Shown here: positions 47,767 through 56,059 of the stretch, in pieces
Numbering within the stretch: the stretch's first letter is position 1
Layout of the letters: each line of letters begins with the position of its first letter
DNA from: Cellulomonas aerilata
Lineage (GTDB): Bacteria; Actinomycetota; Actinomycetes; Actinomycetales; Cellulomonadaceae
NCBI RefSeq assembly: GCF_007991755.1
Contig: NZ_BJYY01000013.1
Location: forward strand, 1-64,000
Direction of reading: 5' to 3'
DNA length: 64,000 bases
The notes under the pieces: model-generated
Told to the model about the DNA's origin: nothing
Database searches by the model: none
Seen by the model: only the letters and a program-made list of their open reading frames with translations
Position numbers and translations under genes: made by a program

Positions 47767-47940
47767 CTACGTCGTTTCACGCTCGCGTCCGAGAAGAGCG
47801 CCGAGGCGATCCGCGAGCTCGTGCAACCGCTCGTCCGTTGCGCGCTGGTCGATGAGCGCGGCCCGCATGGACGAGTGCCCCATCCTTTGCATGAGCTCTC
47901 GCGTCAGCGCGCCGCCGTCCTCGGCCGCGGAGGTGGACTC
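47767..47940 (-). pseudogene. tyrosine recombinase remnant B
   Basis: About 55 residues match the C-terminal end of the same integrase family: ALTRELMQRMGHSSMRAALI then ELADRLGALLGRER. The HxLRH region before it is gone and the catalytic Tyr position reads D (LIDQR). The 47490-48048 gap holds this piece, the weak attachment copy and one dispersed-motif copy; no intact gene is seen there. Confidence 0.75.
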
Positions 47941-48048
47941 GGCGCCGGGCTGGCGAAGAGCAGGCGTGGGAGGAACTCCCGGACCACACCGCTTCATCGA
48001 CCCGAAGGTGACGTAGCAGCGGACTGCCGCTCCCAGCACCACCTCTGC

Positions 48049-49245
48049 TCACAGCGATGTCAGCACGTCGAGCGCAGCCCCCAGCCCGTTCTCCTGGCGC
48101 ATGGCTCGTCCCACGTCGGCAGCCCGAGCCCCGCGAGCCAGCGCGTCACCCATCGCGGGCACCAGCACGGGCGTCGTCAGCCGACGCACCGGGATCGGTC
48201 TCGCCGCGATCCCCCGCCGGTGCAGCTGCGCCCCCCAGAACGGCTGGTCAGCGGTGATCGGCACGACGACCGAGGGGACGCCGGCCCGCGCGACCGTATG
48301 GGTGGTGCCGGCTCCGCCGTGGTGGACAGCCAGCGCGGCCCCCGGCATGACCGCGGCGAACGGCGCCGACCGCACCTCGAGCACGTCCGCGCCGCGGAGG
48401 TCGTCGGGCAGCGCAAGCCCTCCCCACCCGTTGACCAGCAGCACCCGCAGGCCGTGGGCCCGGGCGCCACCGACGATCGCCCGGCCGCGCGCCTCGGCGT
48501 CACCGACCGCCATGGAGCCGAACGACGCGACGAGGTGGCCACCGTCGCGCACGAAGTCCGCCACGGCGGGGTCGACCGGTGTCGCCACCGCGTCGTCGTG
48601 CCAGGCGCCGGTGAGGTGCACCCGGGCCGGCCAGTCCCGCGGCCTCGGGAGCAGCTGCGGGCTGACGGCCATGAGCGTCGCGCGCGACGACGTCCGCGAC
48701 GCAGGACGACGCCCGCTCGGGAGCTGCGCCGCAGCCCGGGCGACCTCGGGGTCGAACACCCGGGCCGCGGCACGCGGCACGGCGTACGTGCGCCGGTTCC
48801 AGCGTCCGAGGTCGTGGGTGGCGGTGGGCCCCCCCGCGGCCGGGAAGGCCTCGGACGGCGTCGCGACGGGGGCGAGCTCGACGAGCACCCGGGGCACGCC
48901 GAGCGCATCCGCCGCCATCGGCGCGGAGAGGACCAGCGCATGGTGCACCACGACGTCGGGGGCGAACGCCACGGTCTCCCGCACCGCGGCGGCGAGCATC
49001 CGTCGCATCCCGGGGCGCACCTCGCGGCCGAGGTGCCGGACGAGCGCCCACGGCGTGCGGCCCGGGAGCCGGAGCACGCGGCGCAGATCCAGGTCGAGCC
49101 CGACGGCGTCGACGCCGGACGGCATCCCGGAGCCCTCGGTCAACCCGAGCCTGACCTGGTGGCCGCGGGCGGCGGCGTAGCGGGCCAGGGCGACGAACGG
49201 CTCGATGTCACCGCGGGTCCCGGCCGTCAGCAGCATGATCCGCAC
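48049..49245 (-). CDS. GT1/UGT-like glycosyltransferase
   Basis: 398-residue glycosyltransferase: N-domain opens MLLTAGTRGDIEPFVALAR, the form of sterol/macrolide/rhamnosyl GT1 enzymes, and the C-domain has LAVHHGGAGTTHTVARAGVP and PITADQPFWGAQL, which bind the nucleotide sugar. GTG 49245 is taken as start; ATG 49236 is another option. It is divergent from the prenyltransferase-carotenoid genes and could glycosylate a carotenoid, which is inference from place. Confidence 0.85.
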   Translation of the reverse strand: MRIMLLTAGTRGDIEPFVALARYAAARGHQVRLGLTEGSGMPSGVDAVGLDLDLRRVLRLPGRTPWALVRHLGREVRPGMRRMLAAAVRETVAFAPDVVVHHALVLSAPMAADALGVPRVLVELAPVATPSEAFPAAGGPTATHDLGRWNRRTYAVPRAAARVFDPEVARAAAQLPSGRRPASRTSSRATLMAVSPQLLPRPRDWPARVHLTGAWHDDAVATPVDPAVADFVRDGGHLVASFGSMAVGDAEARGRAIVGGARAHGLRVLLVNGWGGLALPDDLRGADVLEVRSAPFAAVMPGAALAVHHGGAGTTHTVARAGVPSVVVPITADQPFWGAQLHRRGIAARPIPVRRLTTPVLVPAMGDALARGARAADVGRAMRQENGLGAALDVLTSL

Positions 49246-49428
49246 CTGCCCAGTCTGCCCCGCGCTGCCCCGGGGCGGCCGGGGCGGGCGAGGATCGCGC
49301 CGAGCCGGCTGGCGGGCCCCTCGGGCCCGGGTAACGTTCACCCCGCGCTGCCGACGCTCGAGGGCTGCGCCTGGTGCCCGACCGGCCGAGGCCGCAGCAC
49401 GCGGCCCGCACGGAGACGATCGCGAGGA

Positions 49429-50382
49429 GTGACCGCATGCGCGACCGCACCACGCGCCGGCGCCCGTCGTGCGGAGGGCACTCCCATCGCTGATCCGGAC
49501 GGGCGGCCGACGCGCACCCCCACCCGCACGATCGGCCCGGTCGTCGCACGGCTCGTGCACATCTCGCGTCCCGTGCTGTGGATCAACACCATCGGCTCAG
49601 GCGTCGTCGGCGTCTGGCTCACCGGCACGCTCATGGACGTGCGCGCCCTGCCGGTCCTGCTGTGGCTGACGCTCCCGTTCAACCTGCTGATCTACGGCGT
49701 GAACGACATCTACGACCAGGACACGGACGCCGCGAACCCCCGCAAGGGCTCCATCGAGGGGGCGCGGATCCGGCCGTCGGAGGTCCGGCTGATCGCGTGG
49801 GCGGTCGCCGTGACCAACGTCCCGTTCCTGATCTACTTCGGGCTCGCCCTGCCGGCGGCGGCGAACGCGGCGATCGCCCTCTACGCGAGCATCTTCGTCT
49901 TCTACTCCGCCCCGCCGCTGAGGTTCAAGGCTCGGCCCTTCCTCGACTCGATCAGCAACGCCGCCTACGCGCTGCCGTTGGTGATCGTGCCGTTCGCGCT
50001 GGGTGTCGCGCCGGTGTGGCCTGCGGCCCTCGGGCTGATGGCGTGGAGCGTCGCCAAGCACCCGTTCGACGCGGTGCAGGACATCGTCGAGGACCGCGAG
50101 GCAGGCATCACGACGACGGCGGTCCGGCTCGGGCCGCGCGGGGTGGCGCTGTGGAGCGGGTCCTGGTGGGCCTTGTCGTCGGTGCTCTTCGCGCTGGTGA
50201 GCGTGCCGGTGGCGGTGGTGAACCTGGCGATCGCCGGCCTGCTGGTGGTGCGCCTGCTGCGCGACCCGACGCCCGCGACCGCACACCGCCTCTACCCCCT
50301 GTCCGTCGCGTTCCCGTACGTCGCGGGCTCGTTCACCGGGGTGCTGCTCACCGTGGCGATCTTCTTCGGGTGGTACCCGTGA
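49429..50382 (+). CDS. UbiA-family prenyltransferase (lycopene elongase-like)
   Basis: Membrane prenyltransferase with seven to nine helices. The 317-residue protein shows the first Asp motif NDIYDQDTD and the second DIVEDREAG, binding the prenyl diphosphate through magnesium. The form with RPVLWINTIGSGVVG near the start matches the lycopene elongase/UbiA type used for C50 carotenoids; position next to crtI-like and idi genes supports this. GTG 49429 is taken as start, though its ribosome site is not good. Confidence 0.85.
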   Translation: MTACATAPRAGARRAEGTPIADPDGRPTRTPTRTIGPVVARLVHISRPVLWINTIGSGVVGVWLTGTLMDVRALPVLLWLTLPFNLLIYGVNDIYDQDTDAANPRKGSIEGARIRPSEVRLIAWAVAVTNVPFLIYFGLALPAAANAAIALYASIFVFYSAPPLRFKARPFLDSISNAAYALPLVIVPFALGVAPVWPAALGLMAWSVAKHPFDAVQDIVEDREAGITTTAVRLGPRGVALWSGSWWALSSVLFALVSVPVAVVNLAIAGLLVVRLLRDPTPATAHRLYPLSVAFPYVAGSFTGVLLTVAIFFGWYP

Positions 50383-50416
50383 CGGCCGCGACCCGCCGAC
50401 GCATCGGGGGGCGGTC

Positions 50417-51841
50417 GTGAGTCGCGTCGTCGTCGTCGGCGGCGGCATCGGCGGGCTCGCGGCCTCCGCGCTGCTCGCCCGGGCCGGCCACCGGGTCACG
50501 CTGCTCGAGGGGTCGAGCGAGCTGGGCGGCAAGAGCCGCCGTGTGCTGCTGGGCGGCGAGCGGATCGACACGGGCCCGTCGCTCGTGACGTTCCCGGCGG
50601 TCTGGGACGAGCTGCTGCGACGGCTGGACGACGGCCGGCCGCCGCACCCCGGCGTCGGGCACCTCGACCTGGTGCGGATGCCCGAGGTCGGCCGCTACTA
50701 CCACCGCGGCGAGGAGACCTCCCTGCCGGTCGCGACGGACCACCCCTGGTACCCGGCCTGGCGCCGGTTCTCCGACCTGCACGCGCCGCTCGCCGGAGAC
50801 GTGTCGGCGCTGCTGCTCACCGAGCCGCTCGACCGGGCGGCACTGCCGGCGCTCCGGCGGCTGCTCGACGTGTACGGGTCGCGGCTGACCACCCGCGCCT
50901 ACCTCGACGGCCTGCCGTGGCTGCCCGACGGGCTCCGGGACATCATCGCCATCCACACCCTCAACGCCGGCGTCTCGCCGTCGCGCACCCCGGCCCTGTA
51001 CGCGAGCATGCCGGCGATCATGGCCGCCGACGGCGCCTGGGTCCCGCGCGGCGGGGTGCACGAGATCGTGCTGGCCCTGGCGCGGCTGGCCGAGGCGGCC
51101 GGGGTCGACGTCCGTCGCGGTGAGCCCGTCACGAGCATCCGGCGCGGGCGGGTCACCACCACCCTGGCCGACCACCGCGCCGACCTCGTCGTGAGCGCGC
51201 TGGACGCCGGCCGGCTCGCACCGCTGCTCGGCCCGGCGCGGGCCCGCGGCCACCGACGCGCACGTCCGCGCGCGCTCTCCTGCTCGGGGATCGCGGTGTA
51301 CGGGGTGCTGCGCGAGGAGCTGCCCGCAGGCCTCGCGGCGCACAGCGTCGTGCTGCCGACGAAGCCTGCCGCGCTGTACCGGAGCCTGGAGGCGGGCGAC
51401 GAGCCGGCCGACACGATGGCGTTCGTCAACCAGTACCGCGCAGGCGAGGTGTACCCGAACCGGCGCAGCACCGTCGGCATCCTGCTCACCGCTCCCGCCG
51501 ACGGCGGGCACTACACCGTCGAGCACCCGTTCGTGCGCCGCGAGGTCGAGCGCATCTCCACCACCCTGGGTCTCGACTCCCCGCTCACCGACCTCCTCGA
51601 CCACCAGGTCGTGCTCGACCCGCAGCACTACGGCGCCTTCGGCGAGCCGCACGGCGCGCTGTACGGGGCGGCCCGTCCGGTGTGGCGCAGCGGGCCGTTC
51701 CACCGCCCGTCGTACTGCGACCCGTGGCGGCCGTGGCTGTGGCGGGTGGGGGCGTCCGTGCACCCGGGCGGGGGCATCCCGGCCGTGCTGGGCGGCGCGA
51801 TGATCGTGACGAGGCGGCTGCTCCGGGCGGCGCCGGCATGA
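50417..51841 (+). CDS. CrtI-type FAD-dependent oxidoreductase (phytoene desaturase-like)
   Basis: 474-residue FAD enzyme. It opens with the dinucleotide fold [20 protein letters not shown] and the ELGGKS clip, and ends with the CrtI signature [17 protein letters not shown]. It may desaturate phytoene or oxidise an end product; the family cannot be split safely by eye. GTG 50417 follows the UbiA stop by 34 bases. No crtE or crtB is in the window, so the early pathway is elsewhere. Confidence 0.87.
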   Translation: MSRVVVVGGGIGGLAASALLARAGHRVTLLEGSSELGGKSRRVLLGGERIDTGPSLVTFPAVWDELLRRLDDGRPPHPGVGHLDLVRMPEVGRYYHRGEETSLPVATDHPWYPAWRRFSDLHAPLAGDVSALLLTEPLDRAALPALRRLLDVYGSRLTTRAYLDGLPWLPDGLRDIIAIHTLNAGVSPSRTPALYASMPAIMAADGAWVPRGGVHEIVLALARLAEAAGVDVRRGEPVTSIRRGRVTTTLADHRADLVVSALDAGRLAPLLGPARARGHRRARPRALSCSGIAVYGVLREELPAGLAAHSVVLPTKPAALYRSLEAGDEPADTMAFVNQYRAGEVYPNRRSTVGILLTAPADGGHYTVEHPFVRREVERISTTLGLDSPLTDLLDHQVVLDPQHYGAFGEPHGALYGAARPVWRSGPFHRPSYCDPWRPWLWRVGASVHPGGGIPAVLGGAMIVTRRLLRAAPA

Positions 51842-51953
51842 GTCGCACCATGCCGTGCGCACCCGCTGCTGCGGGCGCACGGTCCGGCCGGATGACCGTC
51901 CGGCACCCGGCCACCGACCGGGTGCACCGTCACCTCCACGAAAGAGAGTCGTC

Positions 51954-52484
51954 GTGAGCCCTGCAGAGTTGGTCGTCCTGCTCGACGAGTCCGGCACGCA
52001 CATCGGCGTCGCGGACAAAGCGGAGGTGCACACGCCGACGACGTCGCTGCACCTGGCGTTCTCCTGCCACGTCTTCGACGAGCAGGGGCGCGTCCTGGTG
52101 ACCCGGCGTGCGCTGGGCAAGCGGACCTGGCCCGGCGTCTGGACGAACAGCTTCTGCGGCCACCCGGGTCCGGACGAGCCGATGGAGGACGCGGTGGCCA
52201 GGCGGGGCTTGCAGGAGCTGGGCCTTGCGCTGACCGCCATCGAGCTGGTCGACCCCGACTTCCGGTACCGCGCGACCGACGCCTCCGGCATCGTGGAGAA
52301 CGAGATCTGCCCGATCTACTTCGCGCGCACCACGCAGGCGCCCGCCGCGAACCCGGACGAGGTCATGGACTGCGTGTGGCTGATGCCGGCCGAGCTGCGC
52401 CGTGCCGTCGAGGCGGCTCCGTGGGCGATGAGCCCGTGGCTCGTGAGCTCGCTCGACCGGATCGCGCACTTCGCGCACGCGTAG
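51954..52484 (+). CDS. idi: isopentenyl-diphosphate delta-isomerase, type 1
   Basis: Interconverts isopentenyl and dimethylallyl diphosphate, feeding carotenoid synthesis. The 176-residue Nudix-fold protein has the catalytic Cys in [12 protein letters not shown], the Nudix-like block [12 protein letters not shown] and the Glu pair in [14 protein letters not shown] 51954 has an AAAGAGAG site. It follows the CrtI gene by 112 bases. Confidence 0.93.
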   Translation: MSPAELVVLLDESGTHIGVADKAEVHTPTTSLHLAFSCHVFDEQGRVLVTRRALGKRTWPGVWTNSFCGHPGPDEPMEDAVARRGLQELGLALTAIELVDPDFRYRATDASGIVENEICPIYFARTTQAPAANPDEVMDCVWLMPAELRRAVEAAPWAMSPWLVSSLDRIAHFAHA

Positions 52485-52506
52485 GCGTACCGGCCAGGCC
52501 GGAACC

Positions 52507-52977
52507 GTGCTGACCCGCGAGTACGCCGGGTCCGACGCCGCAGCGACCCTGGACCTCTTCACCCGCGCCATCACCACCACGGGCCGAGCCCGCTACACCG
52601 CGGAGCAGGTCGCGGCCTGGCTCGGATCCCCTCGCGATCCCGCGCAGTGGAACGCGGATCGTCTGCGGGTCTACACGGCCGTCGCGGAGATCGACGGCCA
52701 GGTCGGCGGGTTCACCGACCTCGGCGACGACGGCTACGTCGACCGCCTGTTCGTCCACCCCGCCCTCGGGCGCCGCGGTGTCGGCCAGGCCCTGCTGCAG
52801 CATGTGCGCACCGTGGCAGCCGACCGGGGACTGGTAGAGCTGACCACGCACGCCAGCCTGGTCGCGCGGCCGGTGTTCGAACGAGCCGGCTTCCACGCGG
52901 TGCACGACGACGTGGTGCGACGGGATGATGTCGAGCTCCTGCGGTTCTTCATGCGGGCGCCCGTCGCCAAGACGTGA
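52507..52977 (+). CDS. GNAT-family N-acetyltransferase
   Basis: 156-residue acetyltransferase like YafP: N-terminal YTAEQVAAWLGSPRDP, acetyl-CoA loop ALGRRGVGQALLQHV and closing ARPVFERAGFHAVHDD. GTG 52507 lies 22 bases after idi; it could be co-transcribed, though no link to carotenoids is known. Substrate unknown. Confidence 0.82.
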   Translation: MLTREYAGSDAAATLDLFTRAITTTGRARYTAEQVAAWLGSPRDPAQWNADRLRVYTAVAEIDGQVGGFTDLGDDGYVDRLFVHPALGRRGVGQALLQHVRTVAADRGLVELTTHASLVARPVFERAGFHAVHDDVVRRDDVELLRFFMRAPVAKT

Positions 52978-53038
52978 CGCACCGCTGACGTCCGACAGGG
53001 CGGACGTCCATGTGCAGGGTGCACGGAGCACGCCGCGC

Positions 53039-53234
53039 TCACCCTTGACGCGCACGTCCGTCGGGCTCTGTGCTGGCGAGCTGCGGCGCGATGTGCCTCC
53101 TGAGGAACCCTCGCCAGAAGCGCACGGTTCGCTCGGACAGCCCGGGTCGTTCCTCGATCCTCCGCTCGGCGTACGCCCTCAGCCCCTCCCCCGCGCGCAC
53201 TGGGTCCTCCCGCGCCCCGCTCGCGCCGATGTTC
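53039..53234 (-). pseudogene. tyrosine recombinase remnant, N-terminal core-binding domain
   Basis: The minus strand reads LRAYAERRIEERPGLSERTV then RFWRGFLRRHIAPQLA before a stop, a typical phage-integrase N-terminal SAM-like domain. No start codon and no catalytic part are attached. It is another piece of the integrase debris, in a 457-base gap (52978-53434) without other genes; a dispersed-motif copy lies at 53243. Confidence 0.7.
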
Positions 53235-53434
53235 GCTGCACAGCGGCATGACCGAGCGTCACTGCGACGGGCGCTGCCCGTTCTGCCCGAAGGTCCAACC
53301 GCCCCGCACGAAGGTGCTCATGGTCGTGGCTGCGCGGACGTTGAGAGCGCGCCGGACGTCAACGGTGACTGGCGCGACGTCACTGTGATTGGCCGCCCTC
53401 TCGCTACCGAGCGATCGACCGTGCGCCGCTGTTC

Positions 53435-54187
53435 TCACGTGACAGGGCTCCTGGCGCGCGCGTGGGCCAGCACCTGTTGTGCGGTGAGGTCGCGGTTGAC
53501 CACCCCCGCTGCGACCTCTGTCAGTCGTAGGTTGTGGTCGCGTGCGTACCGGCGCAGGACGTCGAACGCCTGATTGACGCCCAGATCGCCGACGTAGGCG
53601 ACGACGCCCTTGGCCTGTTCCAGTGCGACGCGGCTGTTCAGGGCGGCCTGCAGCTGCTGCGCCACTACTTCCCGGTCGGCTGCGGCGTGCTCTTGCACCA
53701 GGGCGACGGTGGCGACGTCTGCGAGTGCTTGGCCAAGGGCCTTGTCGCGGTCCCCGAGTGCACCGACTGTGGTGCCGAAGAGTCCGAGCGCGCCGAGGGT
53801 GTCCGAGCGCAATCGCAGCGGGACGGCGTGCACGCTGGTGAACCCGGCGCTGATGGCATACGGCGCAAAGCGCGGCCACCGGTCGGTCACCTCGTCGAGG
53901 GCGGGCACGTAGACGGGCGTGCCGCTGTGGTAGCAGTCCCGGCACGGTCCCTCGTCGCTCTGGAGCTGGAAGACCTCGAGCTCGCGTGCCGCTTGGGATG
54001 ACGCAGCCAGCACGTGCAGTCGACCGTGGTCGTCCGCGAGGAGCAAGCCGGCCGCGGCGACGTCCAGGACCCCGACGCAGCTGTGCGCCAGGCGATCGAG
54101 CAGGTCGACGGCGTCGTACCCGCTGGCCAGGCTGTCCGCCAGCTCGACGAAGGCCTCGATGATCCGGTGCTCGCGGTCATCCGCCAT
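53435..54187 (-). CDS. GAF-ANTAR regulatory protein 1
   Basis: 250-residue protein: a GAF sensor domain (about residues 25-160) with DEGPCRDCYHSGTPVYV and GFTSVHAVPLRLRSDTLGALGLF, then an ANTAR RNA-binding domain (about 170-235) with ALEQAKGVVAYVGDLGVNQA. ANTAR proteins bind paired RNA hairpins and prevent termination. The first 25 residues are short for a full sensor. ATG 54187 overlaps the second GAF-ANTAR gene by 11 bases, so both are one operon. Confidence 0.9.
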   Translation of the reverse strand: MADDREHRIIEAFVELADSLASGYDAVDLLDRLAHSCVGVLDVAAAGLLLADDHGRLHVLAASSQAARELEVFQLQSDEGPCRDCYHSGTPVYVPALDEVTDRWPRFAPYAISAGFTSVHAVPLRLRSDTLGALGLFGTTVGALGDRDKALGQALADVATVALVQEHAAADREVVAQQLQAALNSRVALEQAKGVVAYVGDLGVNQAFDVLRRYARDHNLRLTEVAAGVVNRDLTAQQVLAHARARSPVT

Positions 54188-54944
54188 GGTCGCCGTCGCT
54201 TCCTGTGTCGGTGGCGCTCCACCGGCGGTCGTTGTTGAGGTTGACGCGGCGTTCGAGGATCTCCCAGGCCAGCTCGCTGGCGGTCATCCCCCGCGTGTAG
54301 GCGTTGGCTCGCAGCCGCACGAGGGCCTCGGCCGGGGAGATGTCGAGTGCGGCGATGAGCATGCCGGTCGCCTGGTAGACCTCGACGCGCTGCAGCGACG
54401 TCAGCTGCTCCCAGCCGTACTCCGCCTCGGCATGGGCGTCCAGGTCTCCGTGCGCATTCATCACGTCGAGCAGGGGCAGGGCGGCGAGCTCGGCTGCGAC
54501 CAGACCACCCGTCAGGGCGGTGTCGGTCAGGGGGCCGATCCGCCGATTGAACAGGTCGAGCGCACCGACGGGGGTCGTCGCGACCTGGACCGGCAAGGCG
54601 AAGACGGCGTGGATCCCCGACTCCATGACGGCGCCGGAGAACGCGGGCCAGCGGTCGTGTGACGCGTCGGAGAGGTCGGCGACCATGACGGGGACACCGT
54701 CGCGTACCGCGTCGAGGCATGGACCTTCCCCGAGGGTGAACTGGTACTCGTCCATCCGCCTGCTCAGCTCGCTGCTGGACCCGAACGTCCCACGGGTCGT
54801 CCCCTGGTCGGCGACCGAGATCGAGGCGCCGTCCACGTCGAGCAGGTCGACACATGCACGGCACAGGCGGTCCGCTGCCTCAAGGGCGCTACCCGCCCCG
54901 GACATCGCCGTGGCGAGTCCGCTGCGCAGCTCCTCGACTCCCAT
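54177..54944 (-). CDS. GAF-ANTAR regulatory protein 2
   Basis: 255-residue protein of the same two-domain type: GAF domain with GEGPCLDAVRDGVPVMVADL and IHAVFALPVQVATTPVGALDLF, then ANTAR domain with LQRVEVYQATGMLIAALDISP and ANAYTRGMTASELAWEIL. It is the first gene of the pair. It may form a heterodimer with protein 1 or have separate RNA targets. It starts 6 bases from the STAS gene end, so all three may be one message. Confidence 0.9.
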   Translation of the reverse strand: MGVEELRSGLATAMSGAGSALEAADRLCRACVDLLDVDGASISVADQGTTRGTFGSSSELSRRMDEYQFTLGEGPCLDAVRDGVPVMVADLSDASHDRWPAFSGAVMESGIHAVFALPVQVATTPVGALDLFNRRIGPLTDTALTGGLVAAELAALPLLDVMNAHGDLDAHAEAEYGWEQLTSLQRVEVYQATGMLIAALDISPAEALVRLRANAYTRGMTASELAWEILERRVNLNNDRRWSATDTGSDGDHGG

Positions 54945-54950
54945 GGCACC

Positions 54951-55415
54951 TCACTCCCTGGACACGTCAGGAATCCCAGTGTCCCCCGACAACTCGAGAA
55001 GGGGGCCACCACGAAACGAGTCATGCCCGGCCGGGCCGGTCCACCTCACTTGCCGCCCGTGCTGGGTGCCGGCGGGGCGCGGTGGAGGAAAGGCGCTGTA
55101 GATGATCGCCAGCAGCGGAGACATCCCGCTGACCTGGACAGGCACGGCCCGCGCGGTGACCTCCTCGACGAAGTCGTGCAGGACGTCAGAGCCTGCGAGA
55201 TCGCAGAACGTCAGCTCCGAGACGTCGACGAGGACCTCGCGGACGCCTTCGTCCAGCCCGGACATCAGATCAGCGCGCAACCCGTCACGGGTGTGCACGT
55301 CGGCCTCACCGCGGACCCGCAAGATCAGGCGTGGCCCGTCTCGCTGAATGACGACCGCCGCCCAGGCTTCGTCGGGGGGCCAGGCCAGGCGCTGTCCATC
55401 GAGTCCCTGGTTCAT
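54951..55415 (-). CDS. STAS-domain protein, anti-sigma-antagonist-like
   Basis: 154-residue protein with a STAS domain (about residues 15-115): RLILRVRGEADVHTRDGLRA and VREVLVDVSELTFCDLAG. Normal anti-sigma antagonists carry D-S-S-G with a phosphorylatable Ser; here the segment reads D-L-A-G-S, so the usual Ser is gone. ATG 55415 has an AGGAG site. A tail of about 40 residues after the domain is Gly/Pro/Arg-rich. It is divergent from an RsbW-like kinase gene. Confidence 0.85.
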   Translation of the reverse strand: MNQGLDGQRLAWPPDEAWAAVVIQRDGPRLILRVRGEADVHTRDGLRADLMSGLDEGVREVLVDVSELTFCDLAGSDVLHDFVEEVTARAVPVQVSGMSPLLAIIYSAFPPPRPAGTQHGRQVRWTGPAGHDSFRGGPLLELSGDTGIPDVSRE

Positions 55416-55687
55416 GGCTGACTCCTGATCTCGGTCGACCGGAACGGAAGCCACCAGGGTCCGGAGCAGCGACTCCGATGCTACCCCGTCGCCCCTCGGA
55501 CCCGCGGGACTCGTGGCCCTCGATCTCGCCGCGCTGGGTGGACGAGGGGCGCGGACTCGCATGGTGCGTTGGAGTGCAACGAGACACGGTCCTCCCGAGT
55601 GCGGGCTCGCGCCTGTTCGGACACAATGGTGGTCTCCATGTGGCCCCGGACCGTTCCGTGTCTGAATCCTCCATGAACTGGAGCGAG

Positions 55688-56059
55688 ATGTCGTTACACC
55701 TCGAAGCGCGGGCGAGCCAGATCGCTGCCGCGCGCAACTGGGTAGCAGCACAAGCACTGGAAAATGGTGTAGCAGGCGATCGAATCCCGCTGCTCAAACT
55801 GTTGGCCAGCGAGCTGGTCACGAATGCCGTCCTGCATGGACCCGCCAACGGCCCACTCACCGTGCGGGTCTCCACGTCTGATGGACAGCTGCGGGTCGAG
55901 GTGGACGACGAAGGACTGGACCCGCCACAGCTACGGGACCCGACGGCTACGGAGATGGGCGGTCGAGGCATGATCCTCCTGGCCAGATTCTCCACTCGGT
56001 GGAGCTGGGACAGGCGAGCGTCCGGAGGCAAGACCGTGTGGTTCGACTTCCCTTTATGA
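55688..56059 (+). CDS. RsbW/SpoIIAB-like anti-sigma kinase (HATPase)
   Basis: 123-residue ATPase of the GHKL fold: N box LLASELVTNAVLHGP, G1 box VDDEGLDPP, and G2 region GGRGMILLARFS. These fit serine kinases that bind sigma or STAS partners. I chose ATG 55688 for its GGAG site; ATG 55673 in frame is another option. It is divergent from the STAS gene, 272 bases apart, and no sigma factor gene is nearby. Confidence 0.85.
   Translation: MSLHLEARASQIAAARNWVAAQALENGVAGDRIPLLKLLASELVTNAVLHGPANGPLTVRVSTSDGQLRVEVDDEGLDPPQLRDPTATEMGGRGMILLARFSTRWSWDRRASGGKTVWFDFPL

Noticed and set aside
49436-49438. ATG 49436 as start of the prenyltransferase
   Set aside because: It is out of frame with the UbiA coding sequence and soon meets a stop.
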